From NCBI RefSeq assembly GCF_900109825.1, contig NZ_FOBL01000023.1:1-37945 (forward strand): DNA of 37,945 nucleotides. The letters run 5' to 3'. The translations under genes and the position numbers were made by a program. This document shows, one piece after another, positions 1 to 7,068 of the stretch (its first letter is position 1; each line of letters opens with the position of its first letter). This stretch comes from Alkalibacterium putridalgicola (GTDB lineage Bacteria > Bacillota > Bacilli > Lactobacillales > Carnobacteriaceae_A). The notes under the pieces were generated by a model. The model did not search any database and had not been told where the DNA came from. It saw nothing but the letters and a program-made list of their open reading frames with translations.

Positions 1-1
1 C

Positions 2-298
2 ACACCGGAATTCCTCCAGCAGATGTCTGAAGGCGTCGATATCCTGGACACGACCACTCTTCCCTGCAAAGTGGAACAGGTGAACAAATATGAATTCGAG
101 ATCATCCTGACCCAGGGGCTGAACCGACAGATCCGCCGCATGTGTGAGGCTTTAGGGTATAACGTGTACCGCCTTCAACGGCTTCAGATCATGAACATCC
201 ACTTAGGCAAACTGCCAGTCGGCCAGTGGCGCTATTTATCCAAGAAAGAGAAAAGACAGCTCTTCAAAGAATTGCACTATACTCCTAGAGAATGGTAA
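2..298 (+). CDS. rluF: 23S rRNA pseudouridine synthase, RluF/RluB type (C-terminal part)
   Basis: The reading frame is open from the window edge, so this is the 3' end of a longer gene. The visible 98 residues carry the C-terminal signature of RsuA/RluB/RluF pseudouridine synthases: GLNRQIRRMCEALGY, then a YRLQRLQIMNIHLGKLPVGQWR stretch of which the core is LxRLxIxxxxLGxLPxGxWR. These enzymes isomerise a uridine in rRNA to pseudouridine; the GxNRQIRRM wording and the spacing fit RluF (U2604 of 23S rRNA in E. coli numbering) best. The N-terminal S4 domain and the catalytic aspartate lie outside the window, so the subfamily is inferred from the tail only. It is followed directly by a strong terminator. 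Confidence 0.8.
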   Translation, partial: TPEFLQQMSEGVDILDTTTLPCKVEQVNKYEFEIILTQGLNRQIRRMCEALGYNVYRLQRLQIMNIHLGKLPVGQWRYLSKKEKRQLFKELHYTPREW

Positions 299-312
299 AT
301 CCGTTATGTAAG

Positions 313-362
313 GCCCATCACCGACTGCATTCAAATGACGCAGTCGGTGATGGGCTGTTTTT
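313..362 (+). terminator. Rho-independent terminator after the rluF-like gene
   Basis: A perfect 16-bp stem (GCCCATCACCGACTGC at 313-328 paired with 340-355) with an 11-nt loop, followed by TGTTTTTAT. It ends the rluF-like transcript and faces the convergent glyoxalase II-like gene, so it may serve both strands partly. Confidence 0.9.
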
Positions 363-374
363 ATACTGCCTCTA

Positions 375-1079
375 TTAGAAATCGTCACGCGCCTGGCGCA
401 GTTCTTTAAAGGCTTCCAGCGTTTCCGCCTGAAGGAAAAGATTGATGTCTTTTTCTCTGCCTATGGTCGACGGCAGGGTCGGACGTTCTTCTTTTCTTAG
501 GCGTTTCACCTCATCCAAAGCATCGGAAATAGCTTGGTTCTCCGGCTCTATCGACTGAGCAAAGGTCAGATTTTTCTCTGTATATTCATGACTGGCATAG
601 ACCTTCACTTTGTCATCCAGCGCCTTGAACTTCTCTAAGGCCGCAAACTGGGCCTGATAATCTTTCGTAAAGACCCGGCCGCATCCACCTGAGAACAAGG
701 CGTCGCCACAGAAAAGAGCGTCATTATTCATCACTAAACTGATATGCCCATTGGTATGTCCCGCCGTTACCATTACTTGGAATTGCTGTCCTAAGAGTTC
801 AACGGTGTCCCCGCCCTTTAGTGTCTCTGTGTTCAGATCAGCCGTTTCTTCCGGTCCGTATACGGGCGTTTCTGGAAAACGAGCTAAAATCCTGTTTACC
901 CCTCCTGTATGGTCCTCATGGTCATGCGTCAGAATAATGGCATTTAAATAGAGCTGTTTTTCTTTCAGAAATTTAAGTACCCCTTCAGCTTCGCCGGGAT
1001 CGACGACGATGGCCTTGTTATTTTCCTCGATGACCCAGATATAATTGTCAAATAAAGCCTTGATTGGATGAATAGTCAT
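375..1079 (-). CDS. MBL-fold hydrolase, glyoxalase II-like (hydroxyacylglutathione hydrolase family)
   Basis: A 234-residue metallo-beta-lactamase-fold hydrolase. The zinc-binding THDHEDHTGG motif lies near residue 50, followed by GHTNGH (near 110), CGDALFSGGCGR with the bridging Asp, and a late SHEY histidine near 163. The CGRxF segment and the C-terminal KxLRxE region resemble glyoxalase II (GloB), which hydrolyses S-lactoyl-thiol adducts after glyoxalase I; a VOC glyoxalase I-like gene lies at 8354 in the same window. The frame could start at a GTG nine bases earlier, but that codon lies inside the AGGAG sequence; the ATG chosen here has AGGAG 8 bases upstream. The exact thiol substrate (glutathione, bacillithiol or other) cannot be told from the sequence. 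Confidence 0.8.
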   Translation of the reverse strand: MTIHPIKALFDNYIWVIEENNKAIVVDPGEAEGVLKFLKEKQLYLNAIILTHDHEDHTGGVNRILARFPETPVYGPEETADLNTETLKGGDTVELLGQQFQVMVTAGHTNGHISLVMNNDALFCGDALFSGGCGRVFTKDYQAQFAALEKFKALDDKVKVYASHEYTEKNLTFAQSIEPENQAISDALDEVKRLRKEERPTLPSTIGREKDINLFLQAETLEAFKELRQARDDF

Positions 1080-1191
1080 ATAAAACACTCCTCGCTAAAA
1101 AATAGATCGATCTGTCTTTATTCAGTATAGCAGATTTTCAAGCCAATCTAACTTATCGAGTACCACAGCAGCTGATGAGAATAAAAAATAC

Positions 1192-1227
1192 TTTGATGTT
1201 CAAAATAAATCTGTTTTCTGCTATTAT
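1192..1227 (+). promoter_or_regulatory. fabV promoter with overlapping FabT-like operator
   Basis: TTCAAA (1199-1204), a 17-base spacer and TATTAT (1222-1227) preceded by TGC form an extended -10 promoter 35 bases before the fabV start. The -35 box is half of the dyad TTTGA-TGT-TCAAA (1192-1204). FabT, the MarR-type repressor of fatty acid synthesis in Lactobacillales, binds TTTGA-TTA-TCAAA-like sites, so repression of fabV by FabT is a reasonable inference. Confidence 0.6.
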
Positions 1228-1261
1228 GGACTTACAACAAATTAACAGGGGGAAAATAAGC

Positions 1262-2458
1262 ATGGTGGAATTTGAACAAAAACTTCGAGGAAACATTGCA
1301 GTCAGTGTCAACCCGCTTGGACGCAAACAGCAAGTCTTGAATCACATCGATCACGTAAAAAGTAAAGGGACATTTGAAGGGCCGAAAAAAGTCCTCATCA
1401 TCGGAGCCTCATCCAGCTACGGTTTAGCGACACGGATCAGTCTGGCTTTCGGTGCCGGTGCAGATACGATCGGTGTCTCCTATGAAAAAGGACCAAAGAG
1501 CGAACGCAACCTCGGAACAGCAGGCTGGTACAACAATATCGCCTTTAAAGAAGCCGCTGGAAAAGAGGGTCTGATCGCCAAAAACTTCGTGCAGGACGCC
1601 TTCAGCACAGAAACCAAACAAGAAGTCATCGACTATATCAAAAACGAATTCGGCGGAAAAGTCGACCTCGTGGTTTACAGTCTGGCAAGCGGCAGACGGA
1701 CCGATCCAGAAACGGGCGAAACGTACACGTCATCGATCAAAGCCATCGGTGAGCCGGTCGTCGGCCCGAACATCAATATGCAAAAGGAAGACTATTACAC
1801 AGAAACTCTGGAACCTGCAACAGAACAGGAAATTGAAGATACGATTAAAGTCATGGGCGGCGAAGACTGGGAACTCTGGTTGAAAGCCTTGAAAGAAGCC
1901 GACGTATTGACAGAAGGTGTTCTGACAACGAACTATTCTTATTTAGGTTCAGAATTGAATCATCCTTACTACGGTCACGGCACGCTCGGCCGCGCTAAAG
2001 CCGACTGTGATGAAAAAGCAGACACGATCAACGAACTGCTGGCAGACATCAACGGCAAGGCCCAGATCGTCGTGGCTACAGCCGTGACGACGAAAGCCAG
2101 TTCAGTCATCCCCTTCTTTCCGGTCTACTGCATCGGTTTGTATAAAGTGATGTCGGAAAAAGGGACCCACGAGACACCGATCATGCATATGGACCGTATT
2201 TACCGTGACATGATCTACGGTGACAAGCCTGAGTATGACGAAGAGGGACGTCTGCGCCCGGACAGCTGGGAACTGGACAGCGATACACAGGCACAGACAA
2301 AAGCACTGATCGGTGAACTCAACGAAGAGAACTTCAATACCGATCTGACTGCCTACGCTCTCTTTTATAAAGAATTCTCCAACCTCAGCGGCTTCATGGT
2401 CGATGGCTTTGTTGAAAAAGAGGTCACGATTGACGAGCTGAAAGCAATGGAATACTGA
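1262..2458 (+). CDS. fabV: Trans-2-enoyl-ACP/CoA reductase FabV
   Basis: A 398-residue protein of the FabV/TER family, an NAD(P)H-dependent single-chain short-chain-dehydrogenase-like enzyme that performs the last step of the fatty acid elongation cycle. The nucleotide-binding segment IIGASSSYGLATRI sits near residues 46-59, SLASGRR near 141, and the FabV-specific catalytic Y-x8-K pair is visible as Y237 and K246 within YYGHGTLGRAK. Length equals the family norm (about 400). An upstream in-frame ATG at 1175 exists, but AGGGGGA 8 bases before the MVEFEQ start, and the family's N-terminus (the protein begins directly with a beta strand/helix cap before PLGRKQQV), favour this start. FabV is relatively triclosan-tolerant compared with FabI. 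It is monocistronic, with its own promoter and terminator. Confidence 0.93.
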   Translation: MVEFEQKLRGNIAVSVNPLGRKQQVLNHIDHVKSKGTFEGPKKVLIIGASSSYGLATRISLAFGAGADTIGVSYEKGPKSERNLGTAGWYNNIAFKEAAGKEGLIAKNFVQDAFSTETKQEVIDYIKNEFGGKVDLVVYSLASGRRTDPETGETYTSSIKAIGEPVVGPNINMQKEDYYTETLEPATEQEIEDTIKVMGGEDWELWLKALKEADVLTEGVLTTNYSYLGSELNHPYYGHGTLGRAKADCDEKADTINELLADINGKAQIVVATAVTTKASSVIPFFPVYCIGLYKVMSEKGTHETPIMHMDRIYRDMIYGDKPEYDEEGRLRPDSWELDSDTQAQTKALIGELNEENFNTDLTAYALFYKEFSNLSGFMVDGFVEKEVTIDELKAMEY

Positions 2459-2470
2459 TCGACATAAATA

Positions 2471-2507
2471 AAAAAAGGTTATGGCGGATAAAGCCATAAC
2501 CTTTTTT
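2471..2507 (+). terminator. Terminator of fabV
   Basis: A 15-bp perfect stem (AAAAAAGGTTATGGC at 2471-2485 with 2493-2507) with a 7-base loop and a T-run within the right arm, directly after the fabV stop codon. Confidence 0.9.
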
Positions 2508-2594
2508 CTGTTTTCACTAGTGATTTTTTATTCATCTCTCTCGTAAAAGCGACTGTTCTTCTGGATCTTCAGGAGTATTCAGAAAAACATCGGT

Positions 2595-2742
2595 CACTTC
2601 TTAAGTTAACTGATAAACGTAAGAAGTGAGAGCACTTTTTGGTGAAACTTCAGAAGTTACGCTGCCTATCTTCAGAAGTTTCCTGTGTTTTTGTCCCAAC
2701 TTCTGAAGATCAGCCTGCTTATCGGTTTTAATGTGCAAAAAA
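2595..2742. repeat. Cluster of AACTTC-n-GAAGTT dyads between fabV and the alkyltransferase gene
   Basis: This non-coding stretch of about 230 bases holds repeated copies of one dyad: CACTTCTTA/TAAGAAGTG (2595-2603 with 2620-2628), AACTTCAGAAGTT (2646-2658), TCTTCAGAAGTTT (2669-2681), AACTTCTGAAGAT (2698-2710). The stem of the following terminator (2747-2776) reuses the same core. Copies could be operator sites or decayed tandem terminator stems. I see no gene here. Confidence 0.55.
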
Positions 2743-2785
2743 ACCAGGCAACTTCTATCATCTCCAAGAAGTTGCCCGGTTTTTT
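2743..2785. terminator. Bidirectional terminator between fabV and the alkyltransferase gene
   Basis: GGCAACTTCT (2747-2756) pairs with AGAAGTTGCC (2767-2776), with A-run before and T-run after, so it can terminate in both directions; it lies just past the stop of the minus-strand alkyltransferase gene. Confidence 0.75.
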
Positions 2786-2831
2786 ACACTTCGAAAGAGG
2801 CGTCCAGTGTTTACCCTTAATACAGATCAGC

Positions 2832-3140
2832 TCAAAGATGCCACTGATAGCTCTTTATATCCACATGGTCCATATTCTTCATGGACACGCCCTCGGCTTC
2901 CAGGAGCTGTTTCTGTTCGCTCCAGCCGGGCACCAATCGTCCGGCATGATTCACTACTCTGTGACACGGGTAGCTGCCATAGAACTCAGCCATACTCAAC
3001 ACGCGGCCGACCAGCCGGGCATTGCGTTCTCTGCCGATCAGTCTGGCGATCTGTCCATAAGTCGCCACTTTCCCTTCAGGTATCTCTTCGACGACTGACA
3101 AGATTTCGTAAATCAATGCATCATCCAGTACACGGTTCAT
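2832..3140 (-). CDS. Single-domain MGMT/Ogt-family alkyltransferase-like protein
   Basis: A 102-residue protein made only of the C-terminal helix-turn-helix domain of O6-alkylguanine-DNA alkyltransferases. It shows IPEGKVATYGQIARLIG (minor-groove helix region), the 'arginine finger' segment RLVGRVL, and PCHRVVNHAGRL. The alkyl-acceptor cysteine is retained in PCHR, unlike alkyltransferase-like (ATL) proteins where tryptophan or alanine replaces it; unlike full Ogt/AdaB there is no N-terminal RNase H-like domain and the C-terminus is short. It could be a minimal repair enzyme or a DNA-damage sensor. An AAAGGAAAG sequence precedes the ATG at suitable distance. The YbaK-type gene ends 14 bases upstream, so the two are probably cotranscribed. 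Confidence 0.85.
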   Translation of the reverse strand: MNRVLDDALIYEILSVVEEIPEGKVATYGQIARLIGRERNARLVGRVLSMAEFYGSYPCHRVVNHAGRLVPGWSEQKQLLEAEGVSMKNMDHVDIKSYQWHL

Positions 3141-3154
3141 TACTTACTTTCCTT

Positions 3155-3628
3155 TCACTTTTCACGATAGATCAATAACTCGTTTCCCAAAAGTCTAATG
3201 ATTTTTTCTAAATCTACAGCCTTGATGACCATCGTCTGATCCGGCCGGGCAGGCGCAAAGACCAGTTTTTCCTGCTCAAATAACTCCGCATCCACGATCA
3301 TTGGTATGGACGCTTCATAGCCCAGTGGTGTCACGGCCCCCGGTTTCTGACCAGTGACTTCTTCCATTTCGTCCGGCTTTACAATGGACACTTTCTCCCC
3401 TGCCACTTTTTTCAACTGTTTAAAATCAGTACTCTTTGTCGTAAAGGTCACGATGGAATAGTACTGTCCGGATTTCCCTTTCAGAAAGAGCGCTTTGGTT
3501 TCCGTCCCTGTAAATCCTTTTTCTTCTTTCATGAGCACGGCAGCTTCATTAGTATAGATCGGATCATGGTCGTACAGTTCAAAATCAATGTGATGCTTGT
3601 TAAAAAACGCTTTAAGATCGACGAGCAT
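3155..3628 (-). CDS. YbaK/ProX-type aminoacyl-tRNA editing domain protein
   Basis: A 157-residue free-standing editing domain of the YbaK/ProRS-INS superfamily, closest in wording to the PrdX-like group: HHIDFELYDHDPIYTNEAA at the N-terminus, KALFLKGKSGQYY, and a central PGAVTPLGYEA segment (GxxxPxG loop). Such proteins hydrolyse mischarged tRNA, for instance Ala- or Cys-tRNAPro, in trans. The frame extends upstream to 3679 but AGGAGG 10 bases before the MLVDLKAFF methionine, and the family's usual N-terminus, favour this start. Substrate preference cannot be decided from sequence alone. Lies upstream of, and likely in one unit with, the alkyltransferase-like gene. Confidence 0.82.
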   Translation of the reverse strand: MLVDLKAFFNKHHIDFELYDHDPIYTNEAAVLMKEEKGFTGTETKALFLKGKSGQYYSIVTFTTKSTDFKQLKKVAGEKVSIVKPDEMEEVTGQKPGAVTPLGYEASIPMIVDAELFEQEKLVFAPARPDQTMVIKAVDLEKIIRLLGNELLIYREK

Positions 3629-3802
3629 TTCAGTCAGTCCTCCTCTGAGCAATTTTAAAAAAGAATACCCATTCATCATGATTATTAAGAGTTCTGAATC
3701 CTGCGCTTTCTTTTAGTCTCTTGTTTTTAGTATACTCTGCTTCCTTCTTAAATCAAAGATATCGACAGAGACTTTTTATCATCTTTCTGATCATCACATG
3801 AG

Positions 3803-3836
3803 ATAAAAAAGCCCTCCAGGAATTATCCTGAAGGAC
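3803..3836 (-). terminator. Terminator of the degV-family gene
   Basis: Read on the minus strand, GTCCTTCAGGA and TCCTGGAGGGC pair around a 4-base loop (3811-3836) and are followed by TTTTTT, just after the DegV stop codon. Confidence 0.8.
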
Positions 3837-3852
3837 GCGTATCGATCAACTT

Positions 3853-4725
3853 TTATATCGTTTCTTTTTCCATAAAGAACAAGGACAAGCCGCCCAGACC
3901 GACATGTGTTCCAACAGCCACACCCATCTGCATGATGTGCATGTCTCCAATAAAATCTGTTTTCAGCTTGATTTTTTCTTTCAGCTGCTCTGCAATGCTC
4001 TTGTCGTTAGAATTCCCGATAATGATGAACGTGGTCCACTCCGGGTCAATGCGTTTTTGAAATTCTTCAACATAATAGTTCAGCGCCTTCTTCGTGCCTC
4101 TTGCTTTGGCTACGATGGCACCTTTCGTGTCTTTCATGGACATGATCGGTTTCACACGAAGGAGACTGCCGATAAAGGCACCGGTATTCGAGATACGTCC
4201 GCTTTTCGTTAAATTGTGCAGATCTTCCACACATAAGAAGTGTTTCACGTGTTTTTTATGCGTTTCATTGAAAGCAACCAGTTCGTCGAATGAATACCCT
4301 TCTTCAAGCAGCTGGGCAGACTTCATGATCAGCCAGCCGCTTCCATGACTCATTGACCAGGAATCGACGATATGGATCTTCACGCCTGTCTCTGCATGTT
4401 TATCGTAAAAGGACTCCCTTGCGATCTCAGCTGCCTGGTAAGAGGCGCTTGTGCCGCTGGACATGCAGATACACAAAAATTCGCTGTAGCCTTCCGTCAT
4501 CGCTTCTTCAATAATATTCAAGTAAGCCTCGGGACTCGGTGCGCCCGTCTTGGGCAGCTCTTCCATGTCAGGCAGACGTTCAAAAAACTCATCTGATGTT
4601 AAATCTATTTTATCGCGATAGTGGACGCCTTCAATTTCAATATTCAAAGGTGCAATGCCGATATTATAACGCTCCACGATTTCCTGCGATAAATCGCACG
4701 TTGAATCAGCCATTAGTTTAATCAT
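3853..4725 (-). CDS. DegV family fatty-acid-binding protein (FakB-like)
   Basis: A 290-residue DegV-fold protein. Family motifs are MADSTCDLS at the N-terminus, KTGAPSPEAYL near residue 58, CMSSGTSASYQAA near 90, and SWSMSHGSG near 125. DegV/FakB proteins bind a fatty acid in a deep pocket and present it to the kinase FakA, feeding exogenous or recycled fatty acids into phospholipid synthesis; that role here is by family. No FakA is in the window. An ATG ten codons farther upstream is possible, but GGGGGA lies 6 bases before the start used. It is close to fabV and the pairing with lipid metabolism is suggestive only. Confidence 0.88.
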   Translation of the reverse strand: MIKLMADSTCDLSQEIVERYNIGIAPLNIEIEGVHYRDKIDLTSDEFFERLPDMEELPKTGAPSPEAYLNIIEEAMTEGYSEFLCICMSSGTSASYQAAEIARESFYDKHAETGVKIHIVDSWSMSHGSGWLIMKSAQLLEEGYSFDELVAFNETHKKHVKHFLCVEDLHNLTKSGRISNTGAFIGSLLRVKPIMSMKDTKGAIVAKARGTKKALNYYVEEFQKRIDPEWTTFIIIGNSNDKSIAEQLKEKIKLKTDFIGDMHIMQMGVAVGTHVGLGGLSLFFMEKETI

Positions 4726-4834
4726 TTTAAATTCCCCCACTATTTGATCCCACAATAAAAATTTTCGGGAACTAGTGCCTAGTATACTTTATTTCCAGGT
4801 ATTATCCTACTAAAACTTGTAATCGGTTTAGTCG

Positions 4835-5116
4835 TTAAATAATATCCAGCCAAAGATCGACTAAGATTTTATCGCCCGGTTTTTTATTCAAGGTTTCTCG
4901 AATCTCTTTATTGATGGAAATGAGGTAATCTTCATCTTTTCTCGGAGCCAGATTATGCTTCTTCAGCTCATAGTCATCCAGGGTCCCGCTCACCTTCATC
5001 CTGCCCCACTGTCCGTTGAGTCCTTGGGTATCCGGGATTTGAATGAAGTAGGTCCAGGCACCAAAGTCATCTCTGTGCTGGAGCTCAAGTTCTTTGTGGT
5101 CAACTAAATGAATCAT
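4835..5116 (-). CDS. DUF1905 domain protein
   Basis: A 93-residue protein with the pattern of DUF1905: a beta-rich start, GRMKVSGTLDDYELKKHNL, then DEDYLISINKEIRETLNKKPGDKILVDL where ISINKEIRxxLxKxxGDxxxVxL is the family's most conserved part. Function of this fold is unknown; it resembles AbrB-like or small beta-barrel proteins and in many bacteria is fused to a YdeI/OmdA-like helical domain, which is absent here. Strong GGAGGAG site before the ATG. It lies 44 bases after the helicase stop... on the minus strand it follows dbpA and could be cotranscribed with it. Confidence 0.75.
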   Translation of the reverse strand: MIHLVDHKELELQHRDDFGAWTYFIQIPDTQGLNGQWGRMKVSGTLDDYELKKHNLAPRKDEDYLISINKEIRETLNKKPGDKILVDLWLDII

Positions 5117-5160
5117 ATCTGCTCCTCCTGTAAGTTATGTCGCTCGCCCGTTCAGTCTGC

Positions 5161-6615
5161 TTACTTGCGTGCTTTACGGACTTTCAATGTTTTGTTTTTA
5201 ACTGTGCGGTTCTGCATCTCAGAAATCACGTAAGGGCCTTTGCCATTCAGTATCTCGACATACGTGACATTTTCCTGGATCGTGATGATCCCGATGTCTT
5301 CGGCTAAAACGTCTTTGATACTCGTTAAGGTCCCCACAAAATCGACGGCGCGCAGCTTTTTCTTCTTACCGCCGTTGAAGTAAACCTTGGTGATGTCCTT
5401 GTTCAATTCCTTGTTGCGGGCGACTTTTGGTTTGACCCGAGCGTTTATTTTCTTATCAAAGGCAGCTTTCGTGCGGTTCACTAGACGTTCGTTAGGGGCA
5501 AACACTTCCGTCAACTCCTGGCTGTCACTGAAGGCAAAGTCACGGACTTCCCGCCAGCGTCTCTGGTCCCCTTCGCTTACCATTGTTAAAGCCAGCCCCG
5601 TCTTCCCGGCACGACCTGTCCGACCTGTCCGGTGGGTGTAGCTTTCTTTTTCAAAAGGCACGTCAAAGTTTACGACGTGAGTCAGATTGTCGATATCGAT
5701 CCCGCGGGCAGCCACGTCAGTTGCCACCAGATAACGGAGATTCCCTTTTCGGAAGTCATCCATGACGACTAGACGGTCCCGTTGGTCCATCCCGCCATGC
5801 AGCTTGTCACTCGGCAGGCCGGCTTTGTTTAAGTGCTTCTCTACGGCATCCACGGTGTCTTTCGTATTACAGAAGATGATGCAGGCATCCGGATTCTCAA
5901 CAGTCAAAAGATCCAGCAGACGTTTTTCCTTGTCTGCTTCGTCCACATTGATATAGGCATGCAAGATCTTAGGAGTGTTTGCCGCTGACTGCTCCATTTT
6001 GACCGAAGCCCGGTCAGCATTCATGTAAAAACTGGCTAGCTGTTCGATCTGCTCTGGCATAGTGGCAGAAAACAGCATCGTCTGGCGTTCTTTCGGTAAG
6101 TAGTCAATAATATTTTCTACCTGATCGATGAAGCCCATATTGAGCATTTCATCTGCTTCGTCTAACACGAGACTGCTGACTTTATCGACGACCAGTGTGC
6201 CTTCTTTTAAATGCTCCAGCATCCGGCCCGGCGTACCAACCACGATGTGACTTTTCTGCTTGAGTTCAGATTTCTGTGTTTTAAAAGAGGCCTTCCCGAA
6301 TACCGCCGTCACCTTTATCCGCTTTAACCGTCCAACGTTCATGATGTCGTCCTTGACCTGCAGCGCCAGCTCTCTCGTCGGGACCAAAATCAAGGCTTGC
6401 GGTTTATTTTCTTCCCACTCAACCTGTTCACAAAGCGGTATCCCAAAGGCCACGGTCTTCCCGCTGCCTGTCTGTGACTCCACTAGAACGTCCTGTTTCT
6501 CTAAAGCCAACGGAATAACTGCTTCCTGTACCGCCGTCGGATTGTAGTAACGCAAACTCGTCAATGCTTTCACTATCTCGGGACTGATCCCGAACGTTTC
6601 AAATGATGTAGTAAT
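5161..6615 (-). CDS. dbpA: DEAD-box RNA helicase with DbpA RNA-binding domain
   Basis: An ATP-dependent RNA helicase, about 484 residues. In order: Q motif (FETFGISPEIVKALxxxxYYNPTAVQE), Walker A SQTGSGKT, PTRELALQ, TPGR, DEAD as VLDEADEML, SAT, then the second RecA domain with ARGIDI and HRTGRTGRAGK. Residues from about 400 form a DbpA/YxiN RNA-binding domain (PF03880 type), which in homologues recognises hairpin 92 of 23S rRNA; a role in 50S assembly is inferred. The first canonical start (GTG at 6573) lies inside the Q motif and would remove its upstream aromatic residue. The frame stays open to a stop at about 6633 with no ATG, GTG or TTG; AGGA lies 4 and 7 bases before two ATT codons (6618, 6615). 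I therefore annotate an ATT start. Confidence 0.9.
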   Translation of the reverse strand: MTTSFETFGISPEIVKALTSLRYYNPTAVQEAVIPLALEKQDVLVESQTGSGKTVAFGIPLCEQVEWEENKPQALILVPTRELALQVKDDIMNVGRLKRIKVTAVFGKASFKTQKSELKQKSHIVVGTPGRMLEHLKEGTLVVDKVSSLVLDEADEMLNMGFIDQVENIIDYLPKERQTMLFSATMPEQIEQLASFYMNADRASVKMEQSAANTPKILHAYINVDEADKEKRLLDLLTVENPDACIIFCNTKDTVDAVEKHLNKAGLPSDKLHGGMDQRDRLVVMDDFRKGNLRYLVATDVAARGIDIDNLTHVVNFDVPFEKESYTHRTGRTGRAGKTGLALTMVSEGDQRRWREVRDFAFSDSQELTEVFAPNERLVNRTKAAFDKKINARVKPKVARNKELNKDITKVYFNGGKKKKLRAVDFVGTLTSIKDVLAEDIGIITIQENVTYVEILNGKGPYVISEMQNRTVKNKTLKVRKARK

Positions 6616-6649
6616 AATAGTTTCCTGCTTTCTTTAAGTTCGTTTAGTT

Positions 6650-6655
6650 ATTATA
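6650..6655 (-). promoter_or_regulatory. Extended -10 promoter of dbpA
   Basis: On the minus strand TGTTATAAT gives a TG-n-TATAAT extended -10, about 30 bases before the proposed start; a TTGAAA lies farther upstream at non-ideal spacing (20). Confidence 0.55.
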
Positions 6656-6660
6656 ACAGA

Positions 6661-6946
6661 ATTTTCACACTAAATTTTCAAAACAGCCCTATTTAAATAG
6701 AGAGTGGGAAATGCTTTGTCACAAAATCCAAAAAATTTCTGCTTTTCTCTATCCTTTTAATCTAATCGCTACTCTATCATCAGTCTTAAACCCTTTTTCT
6801 CCTAAATATTAAGAATAAAAAGTTAAGAAGCAATTGAGTACTTATCCTGAAGAAAATGGCACCGTACACTGGGCTAATTCTTTTTTACGAATCTTCACTA
6901 AAATAAATTGGAGTACATCATTCTGCTCATTACACATTGATTTCTT
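6661..6946. other. AT-rich intergenic stretch, nothing recognised
   Basis: Between the dbpA promoter and the MFS gene promoter. I find no convincing reading frame, structured RNA or repeat. Confidence 0.5.
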
Positions 6947-6975
6947 TTGACAAATCTGTACGGATTAAATATAGT
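6947..6975 (+). promoter_or_regulatory. Sigma-A promoter of the MFS transporter gene
   Basis: TTGACA (6947-6952), exact 17-base spacer, TATAGT (6970-6975). The leader to the start codon is about 90 bases and contains a direct repeat of GTTATACAA at 7013-7021 and 7039-7047 (26-base period), possibly regulator half-sites. Confidence 0.8.
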
Positions 6976-7068
6976 TGTTAGATATAGCAGTTTCTTATCT
7001 GCGAAGAATCACGTTATACAACATACCAACGACATCAAGTTATACAATTTTGAACTGGAGGAAAACAG

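Noticed and set aside
1080-1088. GTG start nine bases upstream for the glyoxalase II-like gene
   Set aside because: The codon lies within the AGGAG ribosome-binding sequence, so the ATG 8 bases after it is preferred.
2685-3178. Plus-strand frames of 120-137 codons opposite the alkyltransferase gene
   Set aside because: They overlap a recognised minus-strand gene, have no ribosome-binding site and no family features.
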